DNA of 64,000 nt, taken from NCBI GenBank assembly GCA_022432975.1, contig CM039509.1, forward strand, positions 19,295,760-19,359,759, written 5' to 3'. How positions within the stretch are numbered: the first letter of the stretch is position 1; each line of letters starts with the position of its first letter. Of this stretch, positions 22,499-34,492 are shown in pieces. This DNA comes from Begonia masoniana. Lineage: Eukaryota; Streptophyta; Magnoliopsida; Cucurbitales; Begoniaceae. Below the pieces are notes generated by a model. It was not told the DNA's origin, ran no database searches, and saw nothing but the letters and a program-made list of their open reading frames with translations. The position numbers and the translations under genes are program-made.

Positions 22499-23556
22499 GG
22501 AGAAAATTCTTGGTTTAATCGTAGCAGGGCCGCTCTTAGGAATTAGACAGTCTCTACTAATGTGACCGACCTTGTTACAGTTGTAGCATCTGGTGACTCT
22601 AGGCTTCGAGCACTCTTTGTATGTGTGTCCAACTTCCTAACAGTTGAAACACTTCCCAAAGCCCAGTCTGCACTCCCCTGATGGTTCTTCAAACACTTAG
22701 GACACTGGGGAAATTTCCTGACACTTTGCATCTTCCCACCCGCTCCTTGGCTATTTTGGCCTTCACTTGGCCTCTTCGTTCCCCTATGCTAGTGTGGCTG
22801 GTTAAACCTTTGTGTGACCTCCCTTGGTCTAGCACACTTCCCTTCAGCTTCTTCCACTTCCAGAGCAGTGGACACAACTTCACTGAACGTTAAACCTTTA
22901 ATACCACAGAATTTAACCCCACGGTAGATTTCTGGCTTCAGTCGATGCACAAATTTAAACACTTTATCCTCTTCCTTGTGAGCAAAATGCGCAGAAAACC
23001 TAGACAATGACTCAAATTGTCTACTGTATTCGGCCACAGACCCTATCTGCTTCAAGTTCAGAAACTCTAACTTCTTCGCGGTCTGGACTGTGCTGTTGAA
23101 ATACTTCTCATAGAAAATGTCCTTGAATCGTGACCAGGGCATTGCTAAAACGTCGGTGGTGGTCTCCATTGTCTCCCACCAGAGTTGAGCTTCACCAGCC
23201 AAGTGAAATATTGCCAACGTGACCTTATCTCCTTCTCCTATGCTGGCGCACCTAAACATACTCTCTATCTTCCTAAGCCACCCTTCGGCCACAACTGGAT
23301 CAGATGACTGACCATCAAACGTGGGTGGTCTTAGTCTCCGGAATCTATCCCCGGAATGCTCATTGCTAGAACCCGAGTTGGCACTTCTTTGTACCTCTCG
23401 GTTCAGCAGTACTCATAGTTGATCGGATTGCTGGCGCATTAATTCTGCCTGCTGTCGCACTAGATTTGTCAACTGTCTGATTACACTAGAATCTTCTGCG
23501 CTTCCCGGAGTTGGTGTCTCTCTCTGCACTCTTGGCCTTCCCGGTCGTCTGGACAT
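22499..23556 (-). pseudogene. gag: A gag, multiple breaks
   Basis: The start MSRRPGRP is at 23556, after the leader acceptor. The capsid core (AEGWLRKIES, LWWETMETTTD, KYFNSTVQTA) is open from about 23410 to 22789. Stops occur near 23412 (in the QQSDQL-VLLNRE stretch), at 22789-22791, and inside the first zinc knuckle (CFNC then TAG, about 22637). One G is missing before the knuckle near 22675; B lacks the same base. The second knuckle CYNCNKVGHISRDC is readable. Two knuckles distinguish this family from T1. Confidence 0.85.
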
Positions 23557-23690
23557 TTTTGCTATATTCCTGTACAGGGTTAACTATTTTCATAAATTTC
23601 TAATAACTGAACTAACATAAACACTTACAATTGTTGGAGTACTTCCATGCAACGATTGGCACTGATGAGTGATCTTTTGAACGGTTTAAC

Positions 23691-23708
23691 TGAATGTCTC
23701 TGATACCA
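23691..23708 (-). other. A primer-binding site
   Basis: On the - strand TGGTATCAGAGACATTCA, three bases inside the LTR end at 23712. A leader donor (ATT|GTAAGT) and acceptor (TGTACAG) lie between it and gag, near 23630 and 23572. Confidence 0.85.
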
Positions 23709-24069
23709 CACTGTAAGGCTCCGAGTTATCTGAACCCGGCTCGTTACACAAAAATTGCACATGACTCGGAAACTCTGATTCAAATTTGAAACTTCGCTCG
23801 AAAGTCATAATTTGATATATATATATTTTTTTTTTAAAACCTCAGACATTTAAAATCTTGCAGCGGAAATCATTTGGGTAAAAATAGAGTTAAACGAAAC
23901 TATTGTACGATGATTGATTAATTAGTTGAAATGCTAAGAAATACTCGGTAAAAAGAATAAAGATTTAAATTGCAAAATACTTCAAAAGTTTCAAGAGTCA
24001 AACGCATCGCCCGCTTAACAAGTCAACAAAAGGGCTGAAGCAGAAAATAGAAGACATCATTCGGTGACA

Positions 24070-24440
24070 AAATGACAAAATATTCTCTACATCTTCCGGT
24101 GACAAAACGACAAAATATTCTCTACATCTTCCGTAGACAAAACGACGAAATATTCTATACATCTTCCGTTGGATTAACACACGACATCCACCGGTCACTA
24201 AACGACAAAACACTTCCTACATCTTCCGGTAGATGAACACACGACATCCACGGGTCACTAAACGAAAAACACTTCCTATATCTTCCGGTGAATTATCACA
24301 CGACATCCACCGGTCACTAGACGACAAAAGACTTTCTACATCATCTGATGGATTTACACACGACATCCACCGGTCACTAGACGACAAAAGACTTTCTACA
24401 TCATCCGATGGATTTACACACGACATCCACCGGTGAGTAA
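24070..24440 (-). repeat. Diverged 60-bp repeats in middle LTR
   Basis: About six copies of the unit that includes CATCCACCGGTCACTA and CGACAAAA-ACTT-CTACAT. The first copies are shorter and diverged; the last two are nearly identical to the unit expanded in the right LTR. Confidence 0.9.
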
Positions 24441-24921
24441 AATACTCGACATCAGCCGGCGACGTCAGCCGGATGATTCGATTCACACACACAACATCCA
24501 CCAGTGAACTCCATTCACCGATGATTCAACTTGCAAACTTTACTCAAGACTTTCAAAAACCCCTGACCCTAAGTAACTTCAGAAAACTCAACAGAAAGTG
24601 GAACAATATTTCAATTACTAAAATTCCATCCACAAACATCTCTAACTGTGAGAAGGACAAGCTTACTTCACTGAAACCATTTAGAACAATTCAAATCCTT
24701 ACATCACTCAAATTCAGTAAAATCAACATTTAAGCCCAACCAAATACTATTATCAGAAAACTCTAAAAAAATCGTATTCAGAATATTGAAAACTACTACT
24801 GTCATGAAAACTCAACACACTAAAATTGAAACGTTGACAACTGAACCTTCACACGAACTGACATCAGTTAAACCGCCCCATCAGCTGCCAGATTGTTACA
24901 AAGATGCACTCCACAACCAGT

Positions 24922-25490
24922 CTAGTCCTCAGCAGACTCAGTAAACACACCTGCAATCACTTCTTCACCTACATCACAAAACTCATCTATTAGCCTAATG
25001 CTAAGTAAGTAAAGCAGTAATGAAATGAATCACTGAAATATGAATTCCTAGACATGAAGTTTCTACTTTCTCAACTCAGTTGTTCATGCTTCTTTTCTGT
25101 TCAGATCCCCCTGTGAAATTGGGAGTTGGATCAATTCTCCCAAAGTATATACATCCACTGACTCATTAAGGGGCGGATTAATTCCCTTAACAGTAAATCT
25201 GATTCACATGTTCAGATCTCCCTGTGAAATTGGAAGTTGGATCAACTCTTTCAAAGTATAAATATCCACTGTCTCATTAAGGGGCGGATTATTTCCCTTA
25301 ACAGTAAAACTGATTCACATAGTTGTTTCAATATGTTCAATCCTCACCATGCCAACATGCATTCAAATTCATTTTCGTATACTTTAAAAAAAAATAAAAA
25401 CATGATGTATGACATACAGATTCATCCAAGTAAGCTTAATCCTAATGTTTTGTGATGTAGGCCCGAAGGCACAAGCAAACTTTACTTACC
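24922..25490 (-). other. Mini-ORF exon 3 and upstream donor in A/B LTR
   Basis: On the - strand the donor is GAGCCAG|GTAAGT (exon end at 25490) and the acceptor TGATGTAG precedes exon 3 at 24968-24922. Exon 3 reads GEEVIAGVFTESAED and stops with TAG, again 47 nt after the acceptor and in the same phase. The sequence is acidic but lacks the PPPE end. The upstream exon closes on a TGA about 26 nt before the donor, so the split frame is weaker here. Confidence 0.35.
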
Positions 25491-26060
25491 TGGCTCTCCT
25501 GGGGATGCACGGTTTCAACTACTCCAAAAGCTTGCTTACCTAAGGTTAAGACAGTACATTAATCCAACTCTCACTAGACCTTACCAAAAATCAATAATAA
25601 GATTGGGGAAACCGATTGAAACTCTGCTACCCATATAATCCCATTTATCACTAAGAACCCGAACCTACGCTAAATCTCAGCATCCTCAAAATCCTCACAT
25701 TGTACTCCCACAAGTAACTAGCCGTTATATCATAAGAGAAATGAGGAAAACTTACCTAAGTTGAAGGAGAATCGGGCGAGGAAAATCACCTAGAGAGCTC
25801 GGCTGCTTGAGCTGAAAACCCAAAGAGAAAAAGTATGAAATTGGTGGCGGCTACAGTGCATTAAACCCAACCCTCTTTCCTTAAATACGTTATCCACCTT
25901 TGAAAATTGTAAATTTACTCTAGTGCCCCTTGTCTAGTCATTTAATAACCCTACTTAAATTACTAACTAATCAAGTGTGTACCATTAATAATAAAAGAGC
26001 TGGTTCGATAGAACCGGGTGCTATAATCTACCCCCCTTAAAGGAATTTTGTCCTCAAAAT

Positions 26061-27742
26061 TCAGTACCTGAATAATTCTGGATATTGGTCCAACATGTCT
26101 TGCTGGCGCTCCCAAGTTGTCTCCTCTACGTTCTGGTTGTGCCATAAGACTTTCACTAGTGGAACCTCTTTGTTGCGCAATACCTTCACTGCATGGTCTA
26201 AAACCCTTACCGGTTTCTCCTCATATGTAAGAGTAGGGTGAACTTCAATACTCTGCGGTTCCACAATCTGAGAAGGGTCTCGTACACATTTCTTAAGCAT
26301 GGAGATATGAAACACATCATGGATTCCTTCCATAGAAGTTGGTAGCTGTAACTGGTAGGCTGTCTTCCCAATCCTTTTCAAGATCGAGAATGGTCCAATG
26401 TATCTGGGGTTCAACTTTCCTCTCTTCCCAAATCTCACAACTCCTTTGAATGGTGACACCTTGAGAAAAACTTCATCACCGATCACAAATTCTAACTCTC
26501 TACGCCTGCAATCTGCATAACTCTTCTGTCGACTCTGAGCTGCCAAAATTCTCTGACGGATGAGGGCAACCTTCTCAATAGTTTGTTGCACAAGGTCGGG
26601 ACCAAGCAACTGTACTTCTCCAACTTCATTCCAGTACAAAGGCGATCTGCATTTTCGTCCATACAATGCTTCATACGGCGCCATTCCTATTGTTGCTTGA
26701 AAACTGTTATTATAGGAAAACTCCACTAATGATAAATATTTACTCCAAGATCCTTGAAAATCTAGTATGCAGGCACGGAGCATATCTTCTAAGGTTTGGA
26801 TGGTCCTTTCGGATTGTCCATCTGTTTGAGGGTGGAAAGCTGTGCTAAAACTAAGTTGTGTTCCCATAGCTTTGTGTAAACTCTTCCAAAACTTAGATGT
26901 GAATCTGGAATCCCGATATGAAACTATGGTACAAGGAACCCCATGCAATCTAACAATCTCTTGCATGTACAATTCGGCAAGCTGATCCATCGAGTAAGTT
27001 ATCTTAATTGGCAGAAAATGAGCAGATTTGGTTAGACGGTCAACTATAACCCAAATTGCATCATGTCCCTTTGCTGTCCTAGGTAATCCAACAACAAAAT
27101 CCATTGTTATTTGCTCTCGTTTCCATTCAGGAACTGGTAGGGGTTGCAATGTTCCTGAGGGTCTCTGATGCTCAGCCTTAATTTGCTGGCAGCAAAAACA
27201 CGATCCTACATATTCTGCCACACTTCTCTTCATGCCTGACCACCAATAATGTTGTTTCAGATCTTTGTATATCTTGGTGCTCCCAGGGTGAACAGAGAAC
27301 CTGGAAGAGTGTGCCTCAGAAAGAATCTCATCACGAAGTTCCTTAATGGCAGGAACAAACCATCTATTTCTAAATTTAAGGATTCCATCGGCGGAGTGGT
27401 TAAAATCTGACTTGTCCGTAGAATCCATGCTTGACTTGTACTTATTACACTCATCATCATTTTTCTGGGCTTCCTTTATTTTCTCCAGAATGGTAGGCTT
27501 AAAGGTTATGGCTGAAAGTATAGTTGATACACTGGATACTGCTTCTAGATTAAACTTTAGGAATTCTGACTCTAAAGCTAATGGCATACTGAAAACCATA
27601 GTTGGGGTTGTTGTTGTTACTCTACTCAAGGCATCTGCCACCACATTCGCCTTGCCAAGATGATATTTTATTTCAAAGTCATAGTCCTTGACAAATTCTA
27701 ACCACCGACGTTGCCTCATATTCAATTCTTTCTGTGTGAAAA
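26061..27742 (-). pseudogene. pol: B pol, integrase and chromodomain, catalytic Asp lost
   Basis: Near-identical to A from VADALSR to DQYPELFRY. The second catalytic Asp of integrase is Tyr (VSYRDSRF; codon read from 26918-26916), which should abolish activity. The frame opens after an in-frame TAA near 27757 in the SDH-SLK stretch of RNase H. A short deletion near 27890 damages RNase H further upstream. Confidence 0.9.
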
Positions 27743-28701
27743 TATACTTCAGACTTTAATGGTCTGAAAATATCTCGCAAGACTGTCCATACAAGTAATG
27801 CCTCCAAATCTTAAGTGCAAATACAACAGCAGCTAGTTCTAAGTCATGGGTAGGGTAATTCTTCTCATGAGTTTTCAACTGTCTAGAGGCATAGCTCTTT
27901 CTTTACCATCTTGCATTAACACACATCCAAAGCCAATCTTGGAAGTATCACAGTAAATGCTAAACTTACCATTATCGACAGGAAGGGTCAGAATTGGAGC
28001 ATTTGTCAGTTTCTGTTTCAAGGTCTGAAACTATGCTCACATTCCACAATCCACCTATACATCACATTTTTCCTTGTTAACTTAGTAAGAGGTGTAGCAA
28101 TCTTTGAAAATCCCTCAATAAATTTTCTATAATATCCTGCTAATCCAAGGAAACTTCGAATATCAGTAGCATTCCTTGGTTGGGACCATTCCTTAACTGC
28201 TTGAACCTTAGCTGGGTCAACAGATATCCCATCTCCAGAGATAACATGTCCTAAGAAGTGAACTTGGTCCAATCAAAACTCACACTTAGAAAACATGGCG
28301 TAATGTTGGTGCTGTTTTAATACTTCCAACACCAAGGTCAGGTGTCTAGCATGCTCGTCCTTGGAACGGGAATAAATTAAAATATCATCAATGAACACTA
28401 CGACAAATTTATCTAAGTATTCATGAAACACCCTATTCATGAGATCCATGAATGCTGCTGGCGCATTAGTCAATCCAAAGGACATAACCAAAAACTTGTA
28501 ATGTCCATACCTTGTGCGAAAAGCTGTCTTAGGATGATCTTTAGATTTGACTTTTAACTGGTAATAACCAAACCTAAGGTCAATCTTAGAGAAAACTCTT
28601 GCACCATTAAGTTGGTCAAATAAATTGTCAATCCTCGGCAATGGATACTTATTCTTGACAGTTAACTTGTTCAATTCTCTATAATCAATGCACATACGCA
28701 T
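27743..28701 (-). pseudogene. pol: B pol, reverse transcriptase and RNase H, broken
   Basis: From [12 protein letters not shown] through FIDDILIYS to CEF is open, then a TGA near 28270 interrupts before [11 protein letters not shown] one-base loss near 28031 shifts the frame at the RT-RNase H boundary. RT catalytic motifs FSKIDL and FIDDIL are intact. Confidence 0.88.
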
Positions 28702-29682
28702 TGATCCATCTTTCTTTTTGACAAAAAGGACAGGTGCACCCCATGGTGAAAAACTACGGCGTATGAATCCTTTCTCTAGCAGATCCTCTAACTACTTCTT
28801 CAGTTCCTTAAGTTCTGTTGGTGCTAGTCTATATGGATTCTTAGACACAGGCTCGGCTCCAGGGTAAACATCAACAACAAATTCAATTTCCCTATCTGGC
28901 GGCAAACCAGGAAGGTCATCTAAGAATACTTCGGGGAAGTCTTGGACAATTAGGACATTCTGAGGATTTGCTTTTCCTACAAGCTGTGTGTCTAAAACGC
29001 TAGCTAAGAAGCACAAATACTCTCCACATAGGGAAGGTCTTGTGTTAATAGAAGTCATCACAGACATTTCCTTACTCTTCCTTGAAGCTTGAAAAGTGTG
29101 TTTCGAACTACCAGGGGGTTGGAAGCTAACTATTCCAGTCCTACAATCTATTGTGGCATGATGTTTAAACAACCAGTCCATTCCTTGGATAACATCAAAT
29201 CCTATTATATCCATAATTATAAGATCAGCAGGTAGACTTACATTCCCTACTAACACTTCGCTGTCAAGCATCACATGGTTAGAGTGCATGCGTCCACCAG
29301 AAGGCAATGCAACGTTAAACTCATGCATGGAAGGGGTAAACTGTACATCTAACTTAACAGCAAAAGAAGATGCTATAAATGAATGTGTTGCGCCAGAATA
29401 TATCAAAGTAAAAGCAGGCACAGAGTTGATCAATATAGTACCTGACACCACAGCAGGCTGTTCTTCATCTCCCGACTCCATCATGGAGAAAATTCTTGGT
29501 TTAATCGTAGCAGGGCCGCTCTTAGGAACTGGACAGTCTCTACTAATGTGACCGACCTTGTTACAGTTGTAGCATCTGGTGACTCTAGGCTTCGAGCACT
29601 CTTTGTATGTGTGTCCAACTTCCTCACAGTTGAAACACTTCCCAAAGCCCAGTCTGCACTCCCCTGGTGGTTCTTCAAACAC
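28702..29682 (-). pseudogene. pol: B zinc knuckles and protease
   Basis: Reads MFEEPPGECRLGFG, then two knuckles CFNCEEVGHTYKEC and CYNCNKVGHISRDC. The protease stretch is IYSGATHSF where A has IDSGATHSF. The catalytic Asp codon is therefore Tyr in B (near 29396), so protease should also be dead. The frame ends at 28792 in a stop within the LKKQLED region. Confidence 0.85.
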
Positions 29683-30542
29683 TTAGGACACTGGGGAAAT
29701 TTCCTGACACTTTGCATCTTCCCACCCGCTCCTTGGCTATTTTGGCCTTCACTTGGCCTTTTCGTTCCCCTATGCTGGTGTGGCTGGTTAAACCTTTGTG
29801 TGACCTCCCTTGGTCTAGCACACTTCCCTTCGGCTTCTTCCATTTCCAGAGCAGTGGACACAACTTCACTAAACGTTAAACCTTTAATACCACAGAATTT
29901 AATCCCACGGTAGATTTCTGGCTTCAGTCCATGCACAAATTTAAACACTTTATCCTCTTCCTTGTGAGCAAAATGCCCAGAAAACCTGGAAAATTACTCA
30001 AATTGTCTACTGTATTCGGCCACAGACCCTATCTGCTTCAAGTTCAGAAACTCTAACTTCTTCGCGGTCTAGACTGTACTGTTGAAATACTTCTCATAGA
30101 AAATGTCCTTGAATCGTGACCAGGGCATTGCTAAAACGTCGGTGGTGGTCTCCATTGTCTCCCACCAGAGTTGAGCTTCACCAGCCAAGTGAAATGTTGC
30201 CAACGTGACCTTGTCTCCTTCTCCTATGCTGGCGCACCTAAACATACTCTCTATCTTCCTAAGCCACCCTTCGGCCACAACAGGATCAGATGACTGACCA
30301 TCAAACGTGGGTGGTCTTAGTCTCCGGAATCTATCCCCGAAATGCTCATTGATAGAACCCGAGTTGGCACTTCCTTGTACCTCTCGGTTCAGCAGTACTC
30401 TTAGTTGATCAGATTGCTGGCGCATTAATTCTACCTGCTGTCGCACTAGATTTGTCAACTGTCCGATTACACTAGAATCTTCTGCACTTCCCGGAGGTTG
30501 TGACTCTCTCTGCACTATTGGCCTTCCCGGTCGTCTGGACAT
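29683..30542 (-). pseudogene. gag: B gag, broken
   Basis: Starts MSRRPGRPIVQRE at 30542; an upstream in-frame ATG at 30572 lies across the leader acceptor. The capsid core is open to a TAG at 30069-30071 (after KYFNSTV). A second stop lies near 29994 (after QFE). The rest of gag (KFVHGLKPEIYRG to CPKCLKNHQG) is readable to the missing G near 29665 that A also lacks. Confidence 0.85.
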
Positions 30543-30676
30543 TTTTGCTATATTCTTGTACAGGGTTAACAATTTTCATAAATTTCTAATAACTGAACTA
30601 ACATAAACACTTACAGTTGTTGGAGTACTTCCATGCAACGATTGGCACTGATGAGTGATCTTTTGAACGGTTTAAC

Positions 30677-30694
30677 TGAATGTCTCTGATACCA
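30677..30694 (-). other. B primer-binding site
   Basis: TGGTATCAGAGACATTCA on the - strand, identical to A's site and three bases from the LTR end at 30698. Confidence 0.85.
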
Positions 30695-30697
30695 CAT

Positions 30698-33600
30698 TGT
30701 AAGGCCCCGAGTTATCTGAACCCGGCTCGTTACACAAAAAGTGCACATGACTCGGAAACTTTGGTTCAAATTTGAAACTTCGCTCGAAAGTCATAATTTG
30801 ATATATATTAATATATTTTTTTAACTCATAGACGACAAAAGACTTTCTACATCATCCGATGGATTTACACACGACATCCACCGGTCACTAGACGACAAAA
30901 GACTTTCTACATCATCCGATGGATTTACACACGACATCCACCGGTCACTAGACGACAAAAGACTTTCTACATCATCCGATGGATTTACACACGACATCCA
31001 CCGGTCACTAGACGACAAAAGACTTTCTACATCATCCGATGGATTTACACACGACATCCACCGGTCACTAGACGACAAAAGACTTTCTACATCATCCGAT
31101 GGATTTACACACGACATCCACCGGTCACTAGACGACAAAAGACTTTCTACATCATCCGATGGATTTACACACGACATCCACCGGTCACTAGACGACAAAA
31201 GACTTTCTACATCATCCGATGGATTTACACACGACATCCACCGGTCACTAGACGACAAAAGACTTTCTACATCATCCGATGGATTTACACACGACATCCA
31301 CCGGTCACTAGACGACAAAAGACTTTCTACATCATCCGATGGATTTACACACGACATCCACCGGTCACTAGACGACAAAAGACTTTCTACATCATCCGAT
31401 GGATTTACACACGACATCCACCGGTCACTAGACGACAAAAGACTTTCTACATCATCCGATGGATTTACACACGACATCCACCGGTCACTAGACGACAAAA
31501 GACTTTCTACATCATCCGATGGATTTACACACGACATCCACCGGTCACTAGACGACAAAAGACTTTCTACATCATCCGATGGATTTACACACGACATCCA
31601 CCGGTCACTAGACGACAAAAGACTTTCTACATCATCCGATGGATTTACACACGACATCCACCGGTCACTAGACGACAAAAGACTTTCTACATCATCCGAT
31701 GGATTTACACACGACATCCACCGGTCACTAGACGACAAAAGACTTTCTACATCATCCGATGGATTTACACACGACATCCACCGGTCACTAGACGACAAAA
31801 GACTTTCTACATCATCCGATGGATTTACACACGACATCCACCGGTCACTAGACGACAAAAGACTTTCTACATCATCCGATGGATTTACACACGACATCCA
31901 CCGGTCACTAGACGACAAAAGACTTTCTACATCATCCGATGGATTTACACACGACATCCACCGGTCACTAGACGACAAAAGACTTTCTACATCATCCGAT
32001 GGATTTACACACGACATCCACCGGTCACTAGACGACAAAAGACTTTCTACATCATCCGATGGATTTACACACGACATCCACCGGTCACTAGACGACAAAA
32101 GACTTTCTACATCATCCGATGGATTTACACACGACATCCACCGGTCACTAGACGACAAAAGACTTTCTACATCATCCGATGGATTTACACACGACATCCA
32201 CCGGTCACTAGACGACAAAAGACTTTCTACATCATCCGATGGATTTACACACGACATCCACCGGTCACTAGACGACAAAAGACTTTCTACATCATCCGAT
32301 GGATTTACACACGACATCCACCGGTCACGACGACAAAAGACTTTCTACATCTCCGATGGATTACACACGACATCCACCGGTCACTAGACGACAAAAGACT
32401 TTCTACATCATCCGATGGATTTACACACGACATCCACCGTGAGTAAAATACTCTACATCAGCCGCGACGTCAGCCGGATGATTCGATTCACACACAACAT
32501 CCACCAGTGAACTCCATTCACCGATGATTGAACTTGCAAACTTTACTCAAGACTTTCAAAAACCCCTGACCCTAAGTAACTTCAGAAAACTCAATAGAAA
32601 GTGGAACAATATTTCAATTACTCAAATTCCTTCCACAAACATCTCTAACTGTGAGAAGGACAAGCTTACTTCACTGAAACCATTTAGAACAATTCAAATC
32701 CTTACATCACTCAAATTCAGTAAAATCAACATTTAAGCCCAACCAAATACTATTATAAGAAAACTCTAAAAAAATCGTATTCGGAATATTGAAAACTACT
32801 ACTGTCATGAAAACTTAACACACTAAAATTGAAACGTTGACAACTGAACCTTCACATAAACTGACATCAGTTAAACCGCCCCTTCAGCTGCCAGATTGTT
32901 ACAAAGATGCACTCAACAACCAGTCTAGTCCTCAACAGACTCAGTAAACACACCTGCAATCATTTCTTCACCTACATCACAAAACTCATCTATTAGCCTA
33001 ATGCTAAGTAAGTAAAGCAGTAATGAAATGAATCACTGAAATATGAATTCCTAGACATGCAGTTTCTACTTTCTCAACTCAGTTGTTCATGCTTCGTTTC
33101 TGTTCAGATCCCCCTGTGAAATTGGGAGTTGGATCAATTCTCCCAAAGTATATACATCCACTGACTCATTAAGGGGCGGATTAATTCCCCTAACAGTAAA
33201 TCTGATTCACATGTTCAGATCTCCTTGTGAAATTGGAAGTTAGATCAACTCTTCCAAAGTATAAATATCCACTGTCTCATTAAGGGGCGGATTATTTCCC
33301 TTAACAGTAAAACTGATTCACATAGCTGTTTCAATATGTTCAATCCTCACCATGCCAACATGCATTCAAATTTATTTTCGTATACTTTTAAAAAAAATAA
33401 AAACATGATGCATTACATACAGATTCATCCAAGTAATCTTAATCCTAATGTTTTGTGATGTAGGCCCGAAGGCACAAGCAAACTTTACTTACCTGGCTCT
33501 CCTGGGGATGCACGGTTTCAACTACTCCAAAAGCTTGCTTACCTAAGGTTAAGACAGTACATTAATCCAACTCTCACTAGACATTACCAGAAATCAATAA

Positions 33601-34028
33601 TAAGATTGGGGAAACCGATTTGAAACTCTGCTACCCGTATAATCCCATTTATTACTAAGAACCCGAACCTACGCTAAATCTCAGCATCCTCAAAATCCTC
33701 ACATTGTACTCCCTCAAGTAACTAGCCGTTATATCATAAGAGAAATGAGGAAAACTTACCTAAGTTGAAGGAGAATCGAGCGAGGAAAATCACCTAGAGA
33801 GCTCGACTGCTTGAGCTGAAAACCCAAAGAGAAAAAGTATGAAATTGGTGGCGGCTACAGTGCATTAAACCCAACCCTCTTTCCTTAAATACGTTATCAC
33901 CTTTGAAAATTGTAAATTTACTCTAGTGCCCCTTGTCTAGTCATTTAATAATCCTACTTAAATTACTGACTAATCAAGTGTGTACCATTAATAATAAAAG
34001 AGCTGGTTTGATAGAACCGGGTGCTACA
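30698..34028 (-). mobile_element. 5' LTR of B, expanded by satellite
   Basis: The same LTR as 23712-26025 but 3331 bp long, because of the 60-bp array. Its outer edge keeps TGTAGCACCCGG (at 34028), while the two inner copies have TATAGCACC. It lies inside the diverged LTR of C. Confidence 0.9.
30831..32435 (-). repeat. 60-bp satellite array, about 25 identical plus two degenerate copies
   Basis: Copies from 30831 to about 32330 appear identical. They are followed by one copy with small deletions and one normal copy. Because 60 is divisible by three, one - strand frame stays open for 498 codons of a 20-residue repeat (SCVNPSDDVESLLSSSDRW). This is a repeat product, not a gene. Confidence 0.97.
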
Positions 34029-34492
34029 ACCTTAGAAGCTCGCTCACCTAAGTTCATAACAGAACATCAATCAAACATTCGCTAAACTTTACCAAAAATT
34101 AACCAGAAGAACAAGGAAACAAGTTTGGAACTCTACTGCTTGCACATTCCCTTTTATCTCCAAGAACCCGAACCTACTCTCATCTACAGCATCCTTGAAA
34201 TCCTCACATTGTACTCCCTCAGTTATCTAACTGCTAAAACGCAAGAGAATGAGGAAAAAATTACTTAGGTTGAAAGAGAATCGAGCAAGGAAAATTGCCT
34301 AGAGAGCTCTGCTGCTTGAGCTGAAAACCCGAAGAGGAAAAGTATGAAATGGTGGCGGCTACAGTGCATTAAACCCAACCCTCTTTCATTAAATAGGTTA
34401 TCCACTTAAAATTTCTAATTACCCTTATGCCCTTGCCTAGTCATCCATTAATTTAAAAGAATAGAGAATTAGTTTGATAAAACCGGGTGTTA
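34029..34492 (-). mobile_element. C 3' LTR, first 464 bp, diverged
   Basis: It starts TGTAACACCCGG on the - strand at 34492 and follows the A/B LTR start with many differences (for example the GGTGGCGGCTACAGTGCATT stretch is shared). It ends where the A/B tandem is inserted. Its continuation should lie left of 17552 but is gone. Confidence 0.85.

Larger units (their letters stand above)
23712..26025 (-). mobile_element. Shared middle LTR (5' LTR of A, 3' LTR of B)
   Basis: A full-length 2314-bp LTR bounded on the left by A's primer site and on the right by B's polypurine tract (CCCCCCTTAAAGG on +). One LTR serving two internal regions is the signature of LTR-LTR recombination between tandem copies. 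The right edge carries the same altered terminus (TATAGCACC) as the left LTR. Confidence 0.9.

Noticed and set aside
22302..22565. + strand frames opposite the A and B protease regions (also 29288-29913)
   Set aside because: Antisense shadows of gag-pol; their similarity between A and B reflects the sense coding.
30821..32317. 498-codon - strand frame with 20-residue repeats
   Set aside because: Created by 60-bp satellite units whose length is a multiple of three; the sister LTRs do not keep the frame.
30831..32435. Possible CRISPR array
   Set aside because: Units are directly adjacent with no spacers, and the context is a plant LTR.
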